DNA from: UBA2144 sp964506185 | GTDB lineage: Bacteria > Patescibacteriota > Gracilibacteria > Peribacterales > Peribacteraceae | Direction: 5' to 3' | NCBI GenBank assembly: GCA_964506185.1 | Contig: CAZDKL010000035.1 | Span: 1-7,898 of the forward strand | Length of the DNA: 7,898 nucleotides | Part shown: piece after piece, positions 1-6,591 of the stretch | Position numbering within the stretch: the stretch's first letter is position 1 | Layout of the letters: each line of letters starts with the position of its first letter | Notes under the pieces: generated by a model | What the model was told of the DNA's origin: nothing | Seen by the model: the letters and a program-made list of their open reading frames with translations, nothing else | Databases searched by the model: none | Program-made: the position numbers and the translations under genes

Positions 1-3000
1 CATCAACTTCCTCAACTGATCCTAATCCAGCTAATAATCAGAGCGGACCTGTTGTTACGACTGTTGACTGTCAACAGCCTCAAGCTGACCTGTCAGTAAC
101 AAAGATTGGCCCTGCTAATGTAAATCAGGGTGCAACAATCACTTACACTCTTACAGCAATCAACCAAGGTCCTGATACCGCAGACAATGTAGTAGTTACT
201 GACACAATTCCTGCAGGACTCGTATTTAATGCAGGACTTTCTGATCCAGCTTGTATCCAGCAAGGAAATGATATCCTTTGCAACAATGTGAGCCTACCTA
301 ACGGTAACTCCATTGCTTACAACGTAGTATTCGATACACAAGCAATGGCATGTGCTGCCGTAGTTCCAAATACAGCATCAGTTTCAACTTCAACAACAGA
401 TCCTAACCCAGCAAATAATCAAAGTGCTACAGTTCAAACAACTATCGACTGTCCTGTGGCTCAGTCCGATCTAATGATCGTAAAGACTGGACCAGCAACT
501 GCAAATGCAGGAGGAACTGTCACTTACAATCTGGAAGTAACTAATAATGGTCCCGATGCTGCAACAAATGTTGTAGCAGAAGATCCAATCCCTGCAGGTT
601 TGACGTTTAATGCAGGTGCTTCTGATACTGATTGTGTACAGCAAGGAAACGATATCCTCTGTAATAACACAACCCTTACTAACGGTGCGACAAGAAACTA
701 TTCCGTAGTATTCGATGTTCCTGCCAACTATACATGTGGTGGAAATATCTCTAACTCAGCTTCAGTATCAACATCTTCAACTGATCCTAACCCAGCAAAC
801 AACCAGAGCGGACCTGTTGTGACTACTGTTCAGTGTCAACAGCCTCAAGCTGATCTATCTGTTACAAAGAGCGGACCTGTGAACGTTAACCAAGGCTCAA
901 CAGCTAGCTACACTTTGACTGCGATTAATCTGGGACCTGATACTGCAACCAACGTTGTAGTTTCTGATCCTATTCCTGCAGGACTTACATTCAACGCAGG
1001 ACTTTCCGATCCAGCATGTGTTCAACAAGGCAATGACATTCTTTGCAACAATTTGAGTCTCACAAACGGAAGTTCTAGTTCATACGTAGTTACATTCGAC
1101 GTTCCTCAGTCAGTTGCCTGCAGCTCTGTTATTCAGAATGCAGCATCTGTATCAACCTCAACTACAGATCCAAATCCTGTTAATAATCAAAGTTCAACCG
1201 TAAGCACAACTGTCCTATGTCCAGTTAATAATTCTGACCTTTCGGTTACCAAGACCGGACCAGCTACTGCACAAAAGGGTGGAACAATTACTTACACTCT
1301 AACTGCAACTAACCATGGTCCAGACACAGCAAATAATGTAGTTGTTTCAGACACAACCCCAGTTAACCTCGTGTTTAATGCAGGACTCTCTGATCCAGCT
1401 TGTGTACTACAAGGCCCAGATGTTCTTTGTAACAATTCAAGTCTTACGAGCGGACAATCAGTTAGCTACAACGTAGTATTCGACGTCCAACAGAGTGCAA
1501 TTTGCAATCAAAACGTCGATAACTCCGCTTCAGTATCCACATCTTCAACGGATCCGAATCCCGCTAACAACCAAAGCCTGCTAGTAAGTACTCTTATTCA
1601 ATGTCTTACAGCAAGTGCAGATCTGAGTATCATAAAGGCTGGTCCAGCAACTGCTCCTCAGAATGGAACAGTAACCTACACACTATCTGCAACTAACAAC
1701 GGACCTGATACTGCTCAAAATGTAGTAGTATCTGATCCAATCCCAGCTGGTTTGACATTCAATGTAGCTCAATCTGATCAAAATTGTGTACAGCAAGGTG
1801 CAGACGTTCTGTGCTCTAGTCCAAATATTATAAATGGAGCTACTAGAACATTCCTTGTAACGTTTGATATTCCAGGCACTGTTGCTTGTAACACAGTAGT
1901 ACCAAATGCAGCATCAGTTTCAACTTCAACAACCGATCCTAATCCCGCAAACAATCAGAGTCAGACAATTAACACAACTGTCGAATGCGGACAACCAGGA
2001 CAAGCTGACTTGAGCCTAGATAAGACAGGCCCAGGAGCAATTTCTAAGGGTGACGTTGTTACTTACACCCTTACAGCAAGAAACATTGGTCCGGATACTG
2101 CAAACAACGTAACAGTTACCGACTATGTTCCAGCAGGACTAATCTTCAGTTCAGCAAATAGCAGCGCCGAGTGCGTACTTCAGCAGAGCGGTACAGAGAT
2201 TATATGTACGGCTGCCAATCCTCTCGCAATTAATGAGGAGGCTGTGTTCAATGTTGCATTCGAAGTTCCTGGTTCAGCAGTAGCATGCAGTTCATGGATT
2301 AATAACATTGCTGTAGCAGGCGCTACAGAAACTGATCCTAATGGAACTAACAACATTTCAACCACTCAAACACAGGTTGGATGTCCAGGCTTCTCTATTA
2401 CGAAGATGGCTAATCAAACTACAGTTATTCCTGGAAGCTTGCTCAGATACGATATTAGAGTGACTAACGAATCTGTTCTGTACGATGCAATCGAATTCAC
2501 AGTGACAGATGTACTACCTTCAAATGTGACATTTATAAATGCATCACATGGAGGAGTCTACAATTCTCAAACGCATTCAATTACTTGGATAATTAGCCGA
2601 CTTAACCAAGGCCTAACGCAAGACTTGTTGGTTGATGTAACAGTAAATGCCAACGCAACCGGTACTGTGGAAAACACAGCAATGGTTGCGAGCGAGATAG
2701 CAATATCAACTGTACCTGTTTCCAGCACCGATGAAGCTGATATGGAGATATCCAAGCATGGCCCACTAACAGCTCAGCAGAGTGGAACACTTGAGTACGG
2801 TCTTTGGTACCGCAACAACGGAGGTGGAACTGCTAATAACGTTATTATTTCCGATCCAATTCCAACAGGATTGGTATTCAATGCCGGTGCATCTGATAGC
2901 CGATGTTCACAGCAAGGCAACGATATCCTCTGCGACATTGGAACCGTTATTGCCGGCGCACAAGAGAACCTCTACATTACATTCGATGTTCCAGTAGCAG

Positions 3001-5507
3001 TAACATGTAACTCAACTGTTACGAACAGAGCGACAATTTCTACTTCAACAACTGATCCAAACAGCTCTAATAATGTGACTCAGGATGTAGATACAATCAT
3101 TCAGTGTGGAATCCCAACATTTTCTGTTTCCAAGACTGACAATCTAACGACAGCCAAGCCAGGAGACATAGTGACATACGAAATTACTCTCACTAATACC
3201 TCTAACATTCTTATTCCCGAGGCTTCGGTCTCCGATCTATTGCCACAAGAAGTAGACTTCATAAGCGCTTCCCACGGAGGACAACTTATGACTCCAAGCA
3301 ACACGGAAGTTTACTGGCACGCAATACCGCTAAATCCATCCGAATCAGTTACCCTTACAATGTATGTACAGGTTAAGAGTACTGTTCCAAACGGAGTAAC
3401 TATGACGAACTTTGTATTCGCTGGAACTTCACATCCAGGTGTAACAACAGCATTTGACCAGACCACTATTATGGCCAACTCAACTGCTGACGTTGGAATT
3501 CAAAAGACCGGTCCTGCAACCGTACAAAGAGGAAGCACTCTTGTTTACACTGTGACCGCAAACAACACTGTCGGTCCAGATACAGCTCAGGATGTAACAA
3601 TCACGGATGCAATTCCTACAGGACTTACATTCAACACAGCTCAATCAACGCAAGGATGCGTACAGCAAGGCACCGATGTACTTTGCAGCCTGAGCCCTCT
3701 TGCTCTTGGTGCCAGCTCACCAGTAACGATAGCATTTGACGTTCCAGGTACAACAACATGTGATTCTGTAATTGCAAACAACGCAACCATTTCCACTTCA
3801 ACTACAGATCCGAACATGGCTAATAACATAAGCCAAACTGTTCAGACAACTGTTCAGTGCGGTGGAACCGCAGATTTCACAATTACTAAGACCGATAACC
3901 TGACAGAGGTTGAACAAGGAGATACTCTTACATATAGCATTGTTGTTACTAACACTTCTGCAGTAGGTGCAACAAATGTAACTGTAACAGACAGTCTTCC
4001 AGGTGATGTTACTTACATCTCCGCATCAGATAGCGCATCTCATGCAGGAGGAATAATCACATGGAGCAACCTGAGCATTAGTGCAGGTGCCTCAAAGACT
4101 CTCACAGTCACCGGTAGAGTCGGAGATACAGTTGCAAACGGAACTATCCTAACTAACACAGCATTTGTGAACGGAATTCAGGCAACTGATACTACAACTG
4201 TTCAAGATGGTTCTACTCAGACAAATCTAACTTTAACTCTTTCAGACTCAGAGGATCCTGTTGAGCCATGTGAAGCATTTACCTACACAGTTAGAGTTAC
4301 TAATCTGACCACCAATGCTGCATCAAACAAGACTGTGACCCTCGCTTTGGATAACGACGTTGACTATTTGAACTCCAGCAATGGAGGAACTCACAGCAAC
4401 AGTGTTGTTACATGGAGTAATCTGTCTATCGCAGGCAATTCAACATTATCTCTAACAGCAAATGTAAGAGCAGACTGTTCTGCCAACGATAACGAAATAC
4501 TTCGTTCTACCGCATATATAGATTCACTTAACGCTTCTGAAGATACTCGCGTTGATGATGATGACGATGATGACGATCTAGAACTGACTATTACAGACGA
4601 TACTCCAGACCCCGTCGAGATCGGCGAGATACTCACGTACAACATTCGAGTATGCAACGATTCCAGTACAGACATCGAGACAGATGTAACCGCATTCCTG
4701 GATAATGACGTAAGCTTTGTTTCCGCATCAGACGGTGGAGATGATGAAGACGATGACGAAGTAAAGTGGGACAACATTGATATTAACGATGATCAGTGTG
4801 AAACACTCAACTTGAGAGTTCGCGTACGAACAACTGCACAACCCGGAGGTACTATTAGATTAGAAGCACGCGCTGGTGATGCCGATGATACAGAGCACAC
4901 GCGAATTGTCGGAGGTATCATTCCACCTGTACCACCTCCAGGTCCTGTTCCAGGCGAACCAGCTGTGTTAACTGTTAACAAGACTGCAGACAGAAGTGAA
5001 GTTCAACCAAATAGTCTTGCAACCTACTCGATCACAATTAGGAATACATCTCCTTACGCAGCCGATGGAATAATCGTCGATGACTCATTCACCGCTGGAA
5101 GCTTCACCGTCGAAGATGCAGCTGCCGGACAAGTAAGTGGAAATGGTATTCGATGGACAGTTCCAAGCCTTGCACCAAATGCAATGAGAGTTATCCGTTA
5201 CAGAGTCCGAATCAGCCCATCTATGAGGCACGGACAAAGAATATCCAACACTGTTACGGTTACAAGTCCAGATGTCGCAGGATCTGTATCTGATACAGAG
5301 GTTGTAAATGTAATTGAATTCCTGCCACAAACAGGTGTAGGAGGATTCTTCCGATCTCTCTCCGAAGGTAATCAAGAATACGTAATTAGGCCAAGAGCCA
5401 GGAACGCAAGTTCCTCGCCCATAGCACTCCCCATGTTCATTTGGTACAACATCATGGCAATCGGACTGGGAGGAGGTGCATTGGCAGGAAGAAAATTGTT
5501 CTTCTAA
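1..5507 (+). CDS. Giant DUF11-repeat cell-surface protein with LPQTG C-terminus (5' end outside window)
   Basis: The frame is open from the first complete codon at position 3 and runs to TAA at 5505-5507, giving 1,834 visible residues. The GTG at 288 lies inside a repeat and is not a start, so signal peptide and true start are upstream of the window. The protein is a chain of about fourteen units of 115-129 residues, each opening with a motif such as ADLSVTKTGP followed by GxxxTYTLTxxNxGPDTAxNV and DPIPAGLTFN. This is the pattern of DUF11 / conserved-repeat (TIGR01451-like) domains, which form extracellular beta-sandwich stalks. A proline-rich linker, LPQTG and a terminal hydrophobic helix ending GRKLFF follow. 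I infer a secreted, wall- or membrane-anchored fibre or adhesin; ligand unknown. It could alternatively be an S-layer-like protein. Many Thr, Ser and Asn residues and almost no Lys outside the repeat-opening motifs fit an extracellular stalk. Domain family is firm; function is not. Confidence 0.93.
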   Translation, partial: STSSTDPNPANNQSGPVVTTVDCQQPQADLSVTKIGPANVNQGATITYTLTAINQGPDTADNVVVTDTIPAGLVFNAGLSDPACIQQGNDILCNNVSLPNGNSIAYNVVFDTQAMACAAVVPNTASVSTSTTDPNPANNQSATVQTTIDCPVAQSDLMIVKTGPATANAGGTVTYNLEVTNNGPDAATNVVAEDPIPAGLTFNAGASDTDCVQQGNDILCNNTTLTNGATRNYSVVFDVPANYTCGGNISNSASVSTSSTDPNPANNQSGPVVTTVQCQQPQADLSVTKSGPVNVNQGSTASYTLTAINLGPDTATNVVVSDPIPAGLTFNAGLSDPACVQQGNDILCNNLSLTNGSSSSYVVTFDVPQSVACSSVIQNAASVSTSTTDPNPVNNQSSTVSTTVLCPVNNSDLSVTKTGPATAQKGGTITYTLTATNHGPDTANNVVVSDTTPVNLVFNAGLSDPACVLQGPDVLCNNSSLTSGQSVSYNVVFDVQQSAICNQNVDNSASVSTSSTDPNPANNQSLLVSTLIQCLTASADLSIIKAGPATAPQNGTVTYTLSATNNGPDTAQNVVVSDPIPAGLTFNVAQSDQNCVQQGADVLCSSPNIINGATRTFLVTFDIPGTVACNTVVPNAASVSTSTTDPNPANNQSQTINTTVECGQPGQADLSLDKTGPGAISKGDVVTYTLTARNIGPDTANNVTVTDYVPAGLIFSSANSSAECVLQQSGTEIICTAANPLAINEEAVFNVAFEVPGSAVACSSWINNIAVAGATETDPNGTNNISTTQTQVGCPGFSITKMANQTTVIPGSLLRYDIRVTNESVLYDAIEFTVTDVLPSNVTFINASHGGVYNSQTHSITWIISRLNQGLTQDLLVDVTVNANATGTVENTAMVASEIAISTVPVSSTDEADMEISKHGPLTAQQSGTLEYGLWYRNNGGGTANNVIISDPIPTGLVFNAGASDSRCSQQGNDILCDIGTVIAGAQENLYITFDVPVAVTCNSTVTNRATISTSTTDPNSSNNVTQDVDTIIQCGIPTFSVSKTDNLTTAKPGDIVTYEITLTNTSNILIPEASVSDLLPQEVDFISASHGGQLMTPSNTEVYWHAIPLNPSESVTLTMYVQVKSTVPNGVTMTNFVFAGTSHPGVTTAFDQTTIMANSTADVGIQKTGPATVQRGSTLVYTVTANNTVGPDTAQDVTITDAIPTGLTFNTAQSTQGCVQQGTDVLCSLSPLALGASSPVTIAFDVPGTTTCDSVIANNATISTSTTDPNMANNISQTVQTTVQCGGTADFTITKTDNLTEVEQGDTLTYSIVVTNTSAVGATNVTVTDSLPGDVTYISASDSASHAGGIITWSNLSISAGASKTLTVTGRVGDTVANGTILTNTAFVNGIQATDTTTVQDGSTQTNLTLTLSDSEDPVEPCEAFTYTVRVTNLTTNAASNKTVTLALDNDVDYLNSSNGGTHSNSVVTWSNLSIAGNSTLSLTANVRADCSANDNEILRSTAYIDSLNASEDTRVDDDDDDDDLELTITDDTPDPVEIGEILTYNIRVCNDSSTDIETDVTAFLDNDVSFVSASDGGDDEDDDEVKWDNIDINDDQCETLNLRVRVRTTAQPGGTIRLEARAGDADDTEHTRIVGGIIPPVPPPGPVPGEPAVLTVNKTADRSEVQPNSLATYSITIRNTSPYAADGIIVDDSFTAGSFTVEDAAAGQVSGNGIRWTVPSLAPNAMRVIRYRVRISPSMRHGQRISNTVTVTSPDVAGSVSDTEVVNVIEFLPQTGVGGFFRSLSEGNQEYVIRPRARNASSSPIALPMFIWYNIMAIGLGGGALAGRKLFF
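84..2390 (+). repeat. Six tandem four-cysteine DUF11 units (class A)
   Basis: Units begin at about 84, 465, 849, 1233, 1617 and 2004 and measure 127-129 codons. Each has four cysteines in fixed places: one after the SDxxC motif, one in the following ILC or VLC, one in a VAC-like motif, and one just before the next unit (for example TVLCP or TVECG). The first two are 9-10 residues apart and could form a disulfide; the other two lie about 35 residues apart and could form a second. The peptide TDPNPANNQS recurs near the end of most units. The last 27 codons of an additional unit (3-83) stand at the left edge, so the array continues upstream. Confidence 0.9.
2391..3869 (+). repeat. Alternating cysteine-free (B) and four-cysteine (A) DUF11 units
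   Basis: Four units follow the uniform array: B at 2391 (opens FSITKMANQTT, 115 codons, no cysteine), A at 2736 (opens ADMEISKHGP, four cysteines), B at 3120 (opens FSVSKTDNLTT, 128-codon step, no cysteine) and A at 3486 (opens ADVGIQKTGP, four cysteines). The B units carry the signature ASHGG followed by a tryptophan strand (ITW or VYW), where A units have the SDxxC...ILC pair. B and A are therefore two sequence subfamilies of the same fold, arranged alternately. Confidence 0.85.
3870..5321 (+). repeat. C-terminal run of B-type DUF11 units, two of them Asp-rich
   Basis: Units start at about 3870 (ADFTITKTDN), 4221 (TNLTLTLSDS), 4578 (LELTITDDTP) and 4962 (AVLTVNKTAD). All keep the B-type strand with a tryptophan (ITWSNL, VTWSNL, VKWDNI, IRWTVP). 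The second and third have one pair of cysteines each in new positions (PCEAF with ADCSAN; RVCND with DQCET). Eight consecutive Asp codons (4554-4577) join the second and third units, and a second acidic cluster lies in the third unit at 4740-4760. The unit at 4962 is the membrane-proximal one and follows a proline-rich linker. The divergence between these units is much larger than in the N-terminal class A array. Confidence 0.82.
4911..4961 (+). other. Proline/glycine-rich linker in the surface protein
   Basis: Seventeen codons encode GGIIPPVPPPGPVPGEP, which has eight prolines and four glycines. It separates the thirteenth and fourteenth DUF11 units. Such a segment is typically an extended, protease-resistant spacer between folded extracellular domains or across a cell wall; that role is inferred. 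Confidence 0.8.
5322..5504 (+). other. LPQTG sorting motif and C-terminal membrane segment
   Basis: LPQTG (5322-5336) is followed by 56 residues: about 28 mostly polar or basic residues, including RPRAR, then a hydrophobic stretch (IALPMFIWYNIMAIGLGGGALAG) and the end RKLFF. Sortase substrates normally have LPxTG, a hydrophobic helix and a short basic tail within about 35 residues. Here the motif-to-helix gap is unusually long and the basic tail is only RK followed by three hydrophobic residues. Sortase processing is plausible but not certain; a permanent C-terminal membrane anchor is the alternative. Confidence 0.7.
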
Positions 5508-5529
5508 ATCAACAATCAACACTCGACGC

Positions 5530-5566
5530 GCTAAACTCTGGATCATAACGAGATCCAGAGTTTAGC
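5530..5566 (+). terminator. 15-bp perfect hairpin downstream of the surface-protein gene
   Basis: The left arm (5530-5544, GCTAAACTCTGGATC) pairs perfectly with 5552-5566 across a 7-base loop (ATAACGA). It begins 23 bases after the TAA of the surface-protein gene. The bases after it (TTTCAAC) contain only a short T run, so as a classical intrinsic terminator it is imperfect. It may serve the + transcript, block read-through from the convergent operon, or protect the 3' end. Confidence 0.6.
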
Positions 5567-5612
5567 TTTCAACATTCAACAATTGAAATACGATAACCGT
5601 CGATTGTTGAAA

Positions 5613-5627
5613 GGTGCCAAAGGCACC
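5613..5627 (-). terminator. Small GC-rich hairpin downstream of pth
   Basis: On the minus strand this reads GGTGCC-TTT-GGCACC followed by TTTC. The 6-bp GC-rich stem with a three-base loop lies 17 bases beyond the pth stop. The short stem and weak T tract make it a marginal intrinsic terminator for the three-gene minus-strand operon. Confidence 0.4.
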
Positions 5628-5644
5628 GTGTTGATTGTCGATTG

Positions 5645-6187
5645 TTAATCGTTTATATATTCTCTGACCATCTCCGGAACCTTTCCAACAGCTTCTGCAA
5701 TCTTTTCCGCATCTTCTTTGGGTGGAACACTTAGAACCCAGTTGGAAAGATCTTCGCCTGCCGGTTGCGAGCCCATTCCGATTCTAAGTCGTGGGAATTC
5801 TTCACCAAATATTTCTACAAGTGACTTAAGACCGTTATGAGTACCGGGGCCTCCTTTGTCACGGAGTCTGACGTCGCCTAATTCCAAGTCAACATCATCG
5901 CAAATAACTAAAAGCTCCGTTCGTGGATCTAATTTATAGAAATCAACTAACTTTTTGGCTGACTCTCCGGAAAGATTCATAAAAGTTTGAGGCTTCGCAA
6001 GTAGTATCGGAGCAGTAACTACTCTTCCTTCCATAATAAATGATTTAAATTTTGACTTATCCTTGAAGTCCCCTTCTCCAAATTCTTCCGCTAACTTTTC
6101 GACTGCCTGAAACCCAACATTGTGACGAGTGTTCGCATAAGACTGACCAACATTTCCGAGTCCGATGATAACAAGTGAAGGTTTCAT
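5645..6187 (-). CDS. pth: Peptidyl-tRNA hydrolase
   Basis: This 180-residue protein matches bacterial Pth, the cytoplasmic esterase that cleaves the ester bond of peptidyl-tRNAs dropped by stalled ribosomes and so recycles tRNA. The N-terminus has the family motif IIGLGNVG, and the residues equivalent to the known active site are present: Asn12, His22 (in NTRHNVGF), Asn71 (in FMNLSG), Asp97 (in CDDVDLELG) and Asn118 (in GTHNGLKS). RLRIGMGS follows at about 133-140. Length is slightly shorter than the 194-residue E. coli enzyme, lacking part of the C-terminal tail. The start is the ATG at 6187-6185, 12 bases after the stop of the upstream gene, so the two are probably co-transcribed. No good Shine-Dalgarno sequence precedes it. 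It ends 137 bases from the convergent surface-protein gene. Confidence 0.96.
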   Translation of the reverse strand: MKPSLVIIGLGNVGQSYANTRHNVGFQAVEKLAEEFGEGDFKDKSKFKSFIMEGRVVTAPILLAKPQTFMNLSGESAKKLVDFYKLDPRTELLVICDDVDLELGDVRLRDKGGPGTHNGLKSLVEIFGEEFPRLRIGMGSQPAGEDLSNWVLSVPPKEDAEKIAEAVGKVPEMVREYIND

Positions 6188-6199
6188 ATATTTATTGTA

Positions 6200-6589
6200 T
6201 CAGGTCAGCTTATCTATGGCTTTCTTAAAAGCTTTGACTGCTCTTCCAGCATCTTTCGGGTTCAAACTGATCCCCGGCTCATGCACCACTTTATTTCTAA
6301 GTTTATGGGCCTCCCAAATGGCTTGTGTATGCGGAAATCTCGGTCCTGCCTTTTTAAGCTTATCCGCCATTGAGCCTTCGTATCCAAGCTTCAAAAGAGC
6401 TTTTTCGAGTACTGCATCCGCTTCGGTTAGTTTTCTTGCAGGATCTTCTATCTTTTCAACACCTGACCAAAGCTTACGTATCTCCTTTTTATCTCCACCT
6501 CTTAGTTTTCTTTTCTTCTTTCTTAATGACCACCATACATACAGAAGAGAGATAACTGCTAACCCGATAATTGCATAAACTGTAGCCAT
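6200..6589 (-). CDS. Small membrane-anchored protein with HEPN-like RNxxxH motif
   Basis: The 129-residue product has one N-terminal hydrophobic helix (about residues 3-21), then a strongly basic stretch (RKKKRKLR, 23-30) that predicts a cytoplasmic C-terminal part. The remaining part looks all-helical: a charged helix near 33-48, ADAVLEKALLKLGY near 57-70, MADKLKKAG near 74-82 and IWEAHKLRNKVVHEPG at 91-106, then a final amphipathic helix. R98-N-K-V-V-H103 fits the R-x4-H motif of HEPN domains, many of which are RNases or nucleotide-binding helical domains. I infer a membrane-tethered HEPN-like domain; activity is unproven and the motif is short. Its ATG (6589-6587) is 2 bases after the stop of the upstream PH-domain gene, and pth follows 12 bases downstream, indicating one operon. 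Confidence 0.85.
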   Translation of the reverse strand: MATVYAIIGLAVISLLYVWWSLRKKKRKLRGGDKKEIRKLWSGVEKIEDPARKLTEADAVLEKALLKLGYEGSMADKLKKAGPRFPHTQAIWEAHKLRNKVVHEPGISLNPKDAGRAVKAFKKAIDKLT

Positions 6590-6591
6590 AA

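Larger units (their letters stand above)
5507..5643. repeat. Nested inverted repeats filling the convergent intergenic region
   Basis: Positions 5507-5522 pair with 5628-5643 over 16 bp with one mismatch (5511/5639). Enclosed are the 15-bp hairpin at 5530-5566, a 9-bp stem formed by TTCAACAAT (5575-5583) and ATTGTTGAA (5603-5611), and the 6-bp hairpin at 5613-5627 that abuts the outer right arm. The word CAACAAT or its complement occurs in several arms, so alternative pairings exist, for example 5509-5517 with 5602-5610. The region covers essentially the whole gap between the two convergent stop codons. Confidence 0.7.

Noticed and set aside
288..290. GTG as the start codon of the surface-protein gene
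   Set aside because: The same frame is open to the left edge and encodes a recognisable DUF11 unit before this codon, so the gene is cut by the window edge and does not start here.
4554..4577. GAT/GAC run as a phase-variable microsatellite
   Set aside because: It is a triplet repeat with mixed codons, so slippage would change length in frame and not switch expression, and the mixed codons reduce slippage.
4391..4777. 128-codon Ser-rich reading frame on the minus strand
   Set aside because: Its Ser runs are simply the complement of Asp codons in the surface protein; no independent coding evidence.
5085..5546. 153-codon reading frame on the minus strand
   Set aside because: It is antisense to the conserved last DUF11 unit and LPQTG region, has no recognisable domain and reads like a shadow of the real gene.
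6185..6202. The HEPN-like gene and pth as one fusion protein through a recoded TGA
   Set aside because: They are in the same frame, separated only by TGA and four sense codons, so recoding would fuse them. However, the long surface-protein frame contains no TGA and plenty of GGN glycine codons, pth has a perfect family N-terminus at its own ATG, and nothing else suggests an altered code.
6165..6578. 137-codon reading frame on the plus strand
   Set aside because: It is opposite the HEPN-like gene, which fits snugly in an operon with its neighbours; the plus-strand product has no recognisable features.
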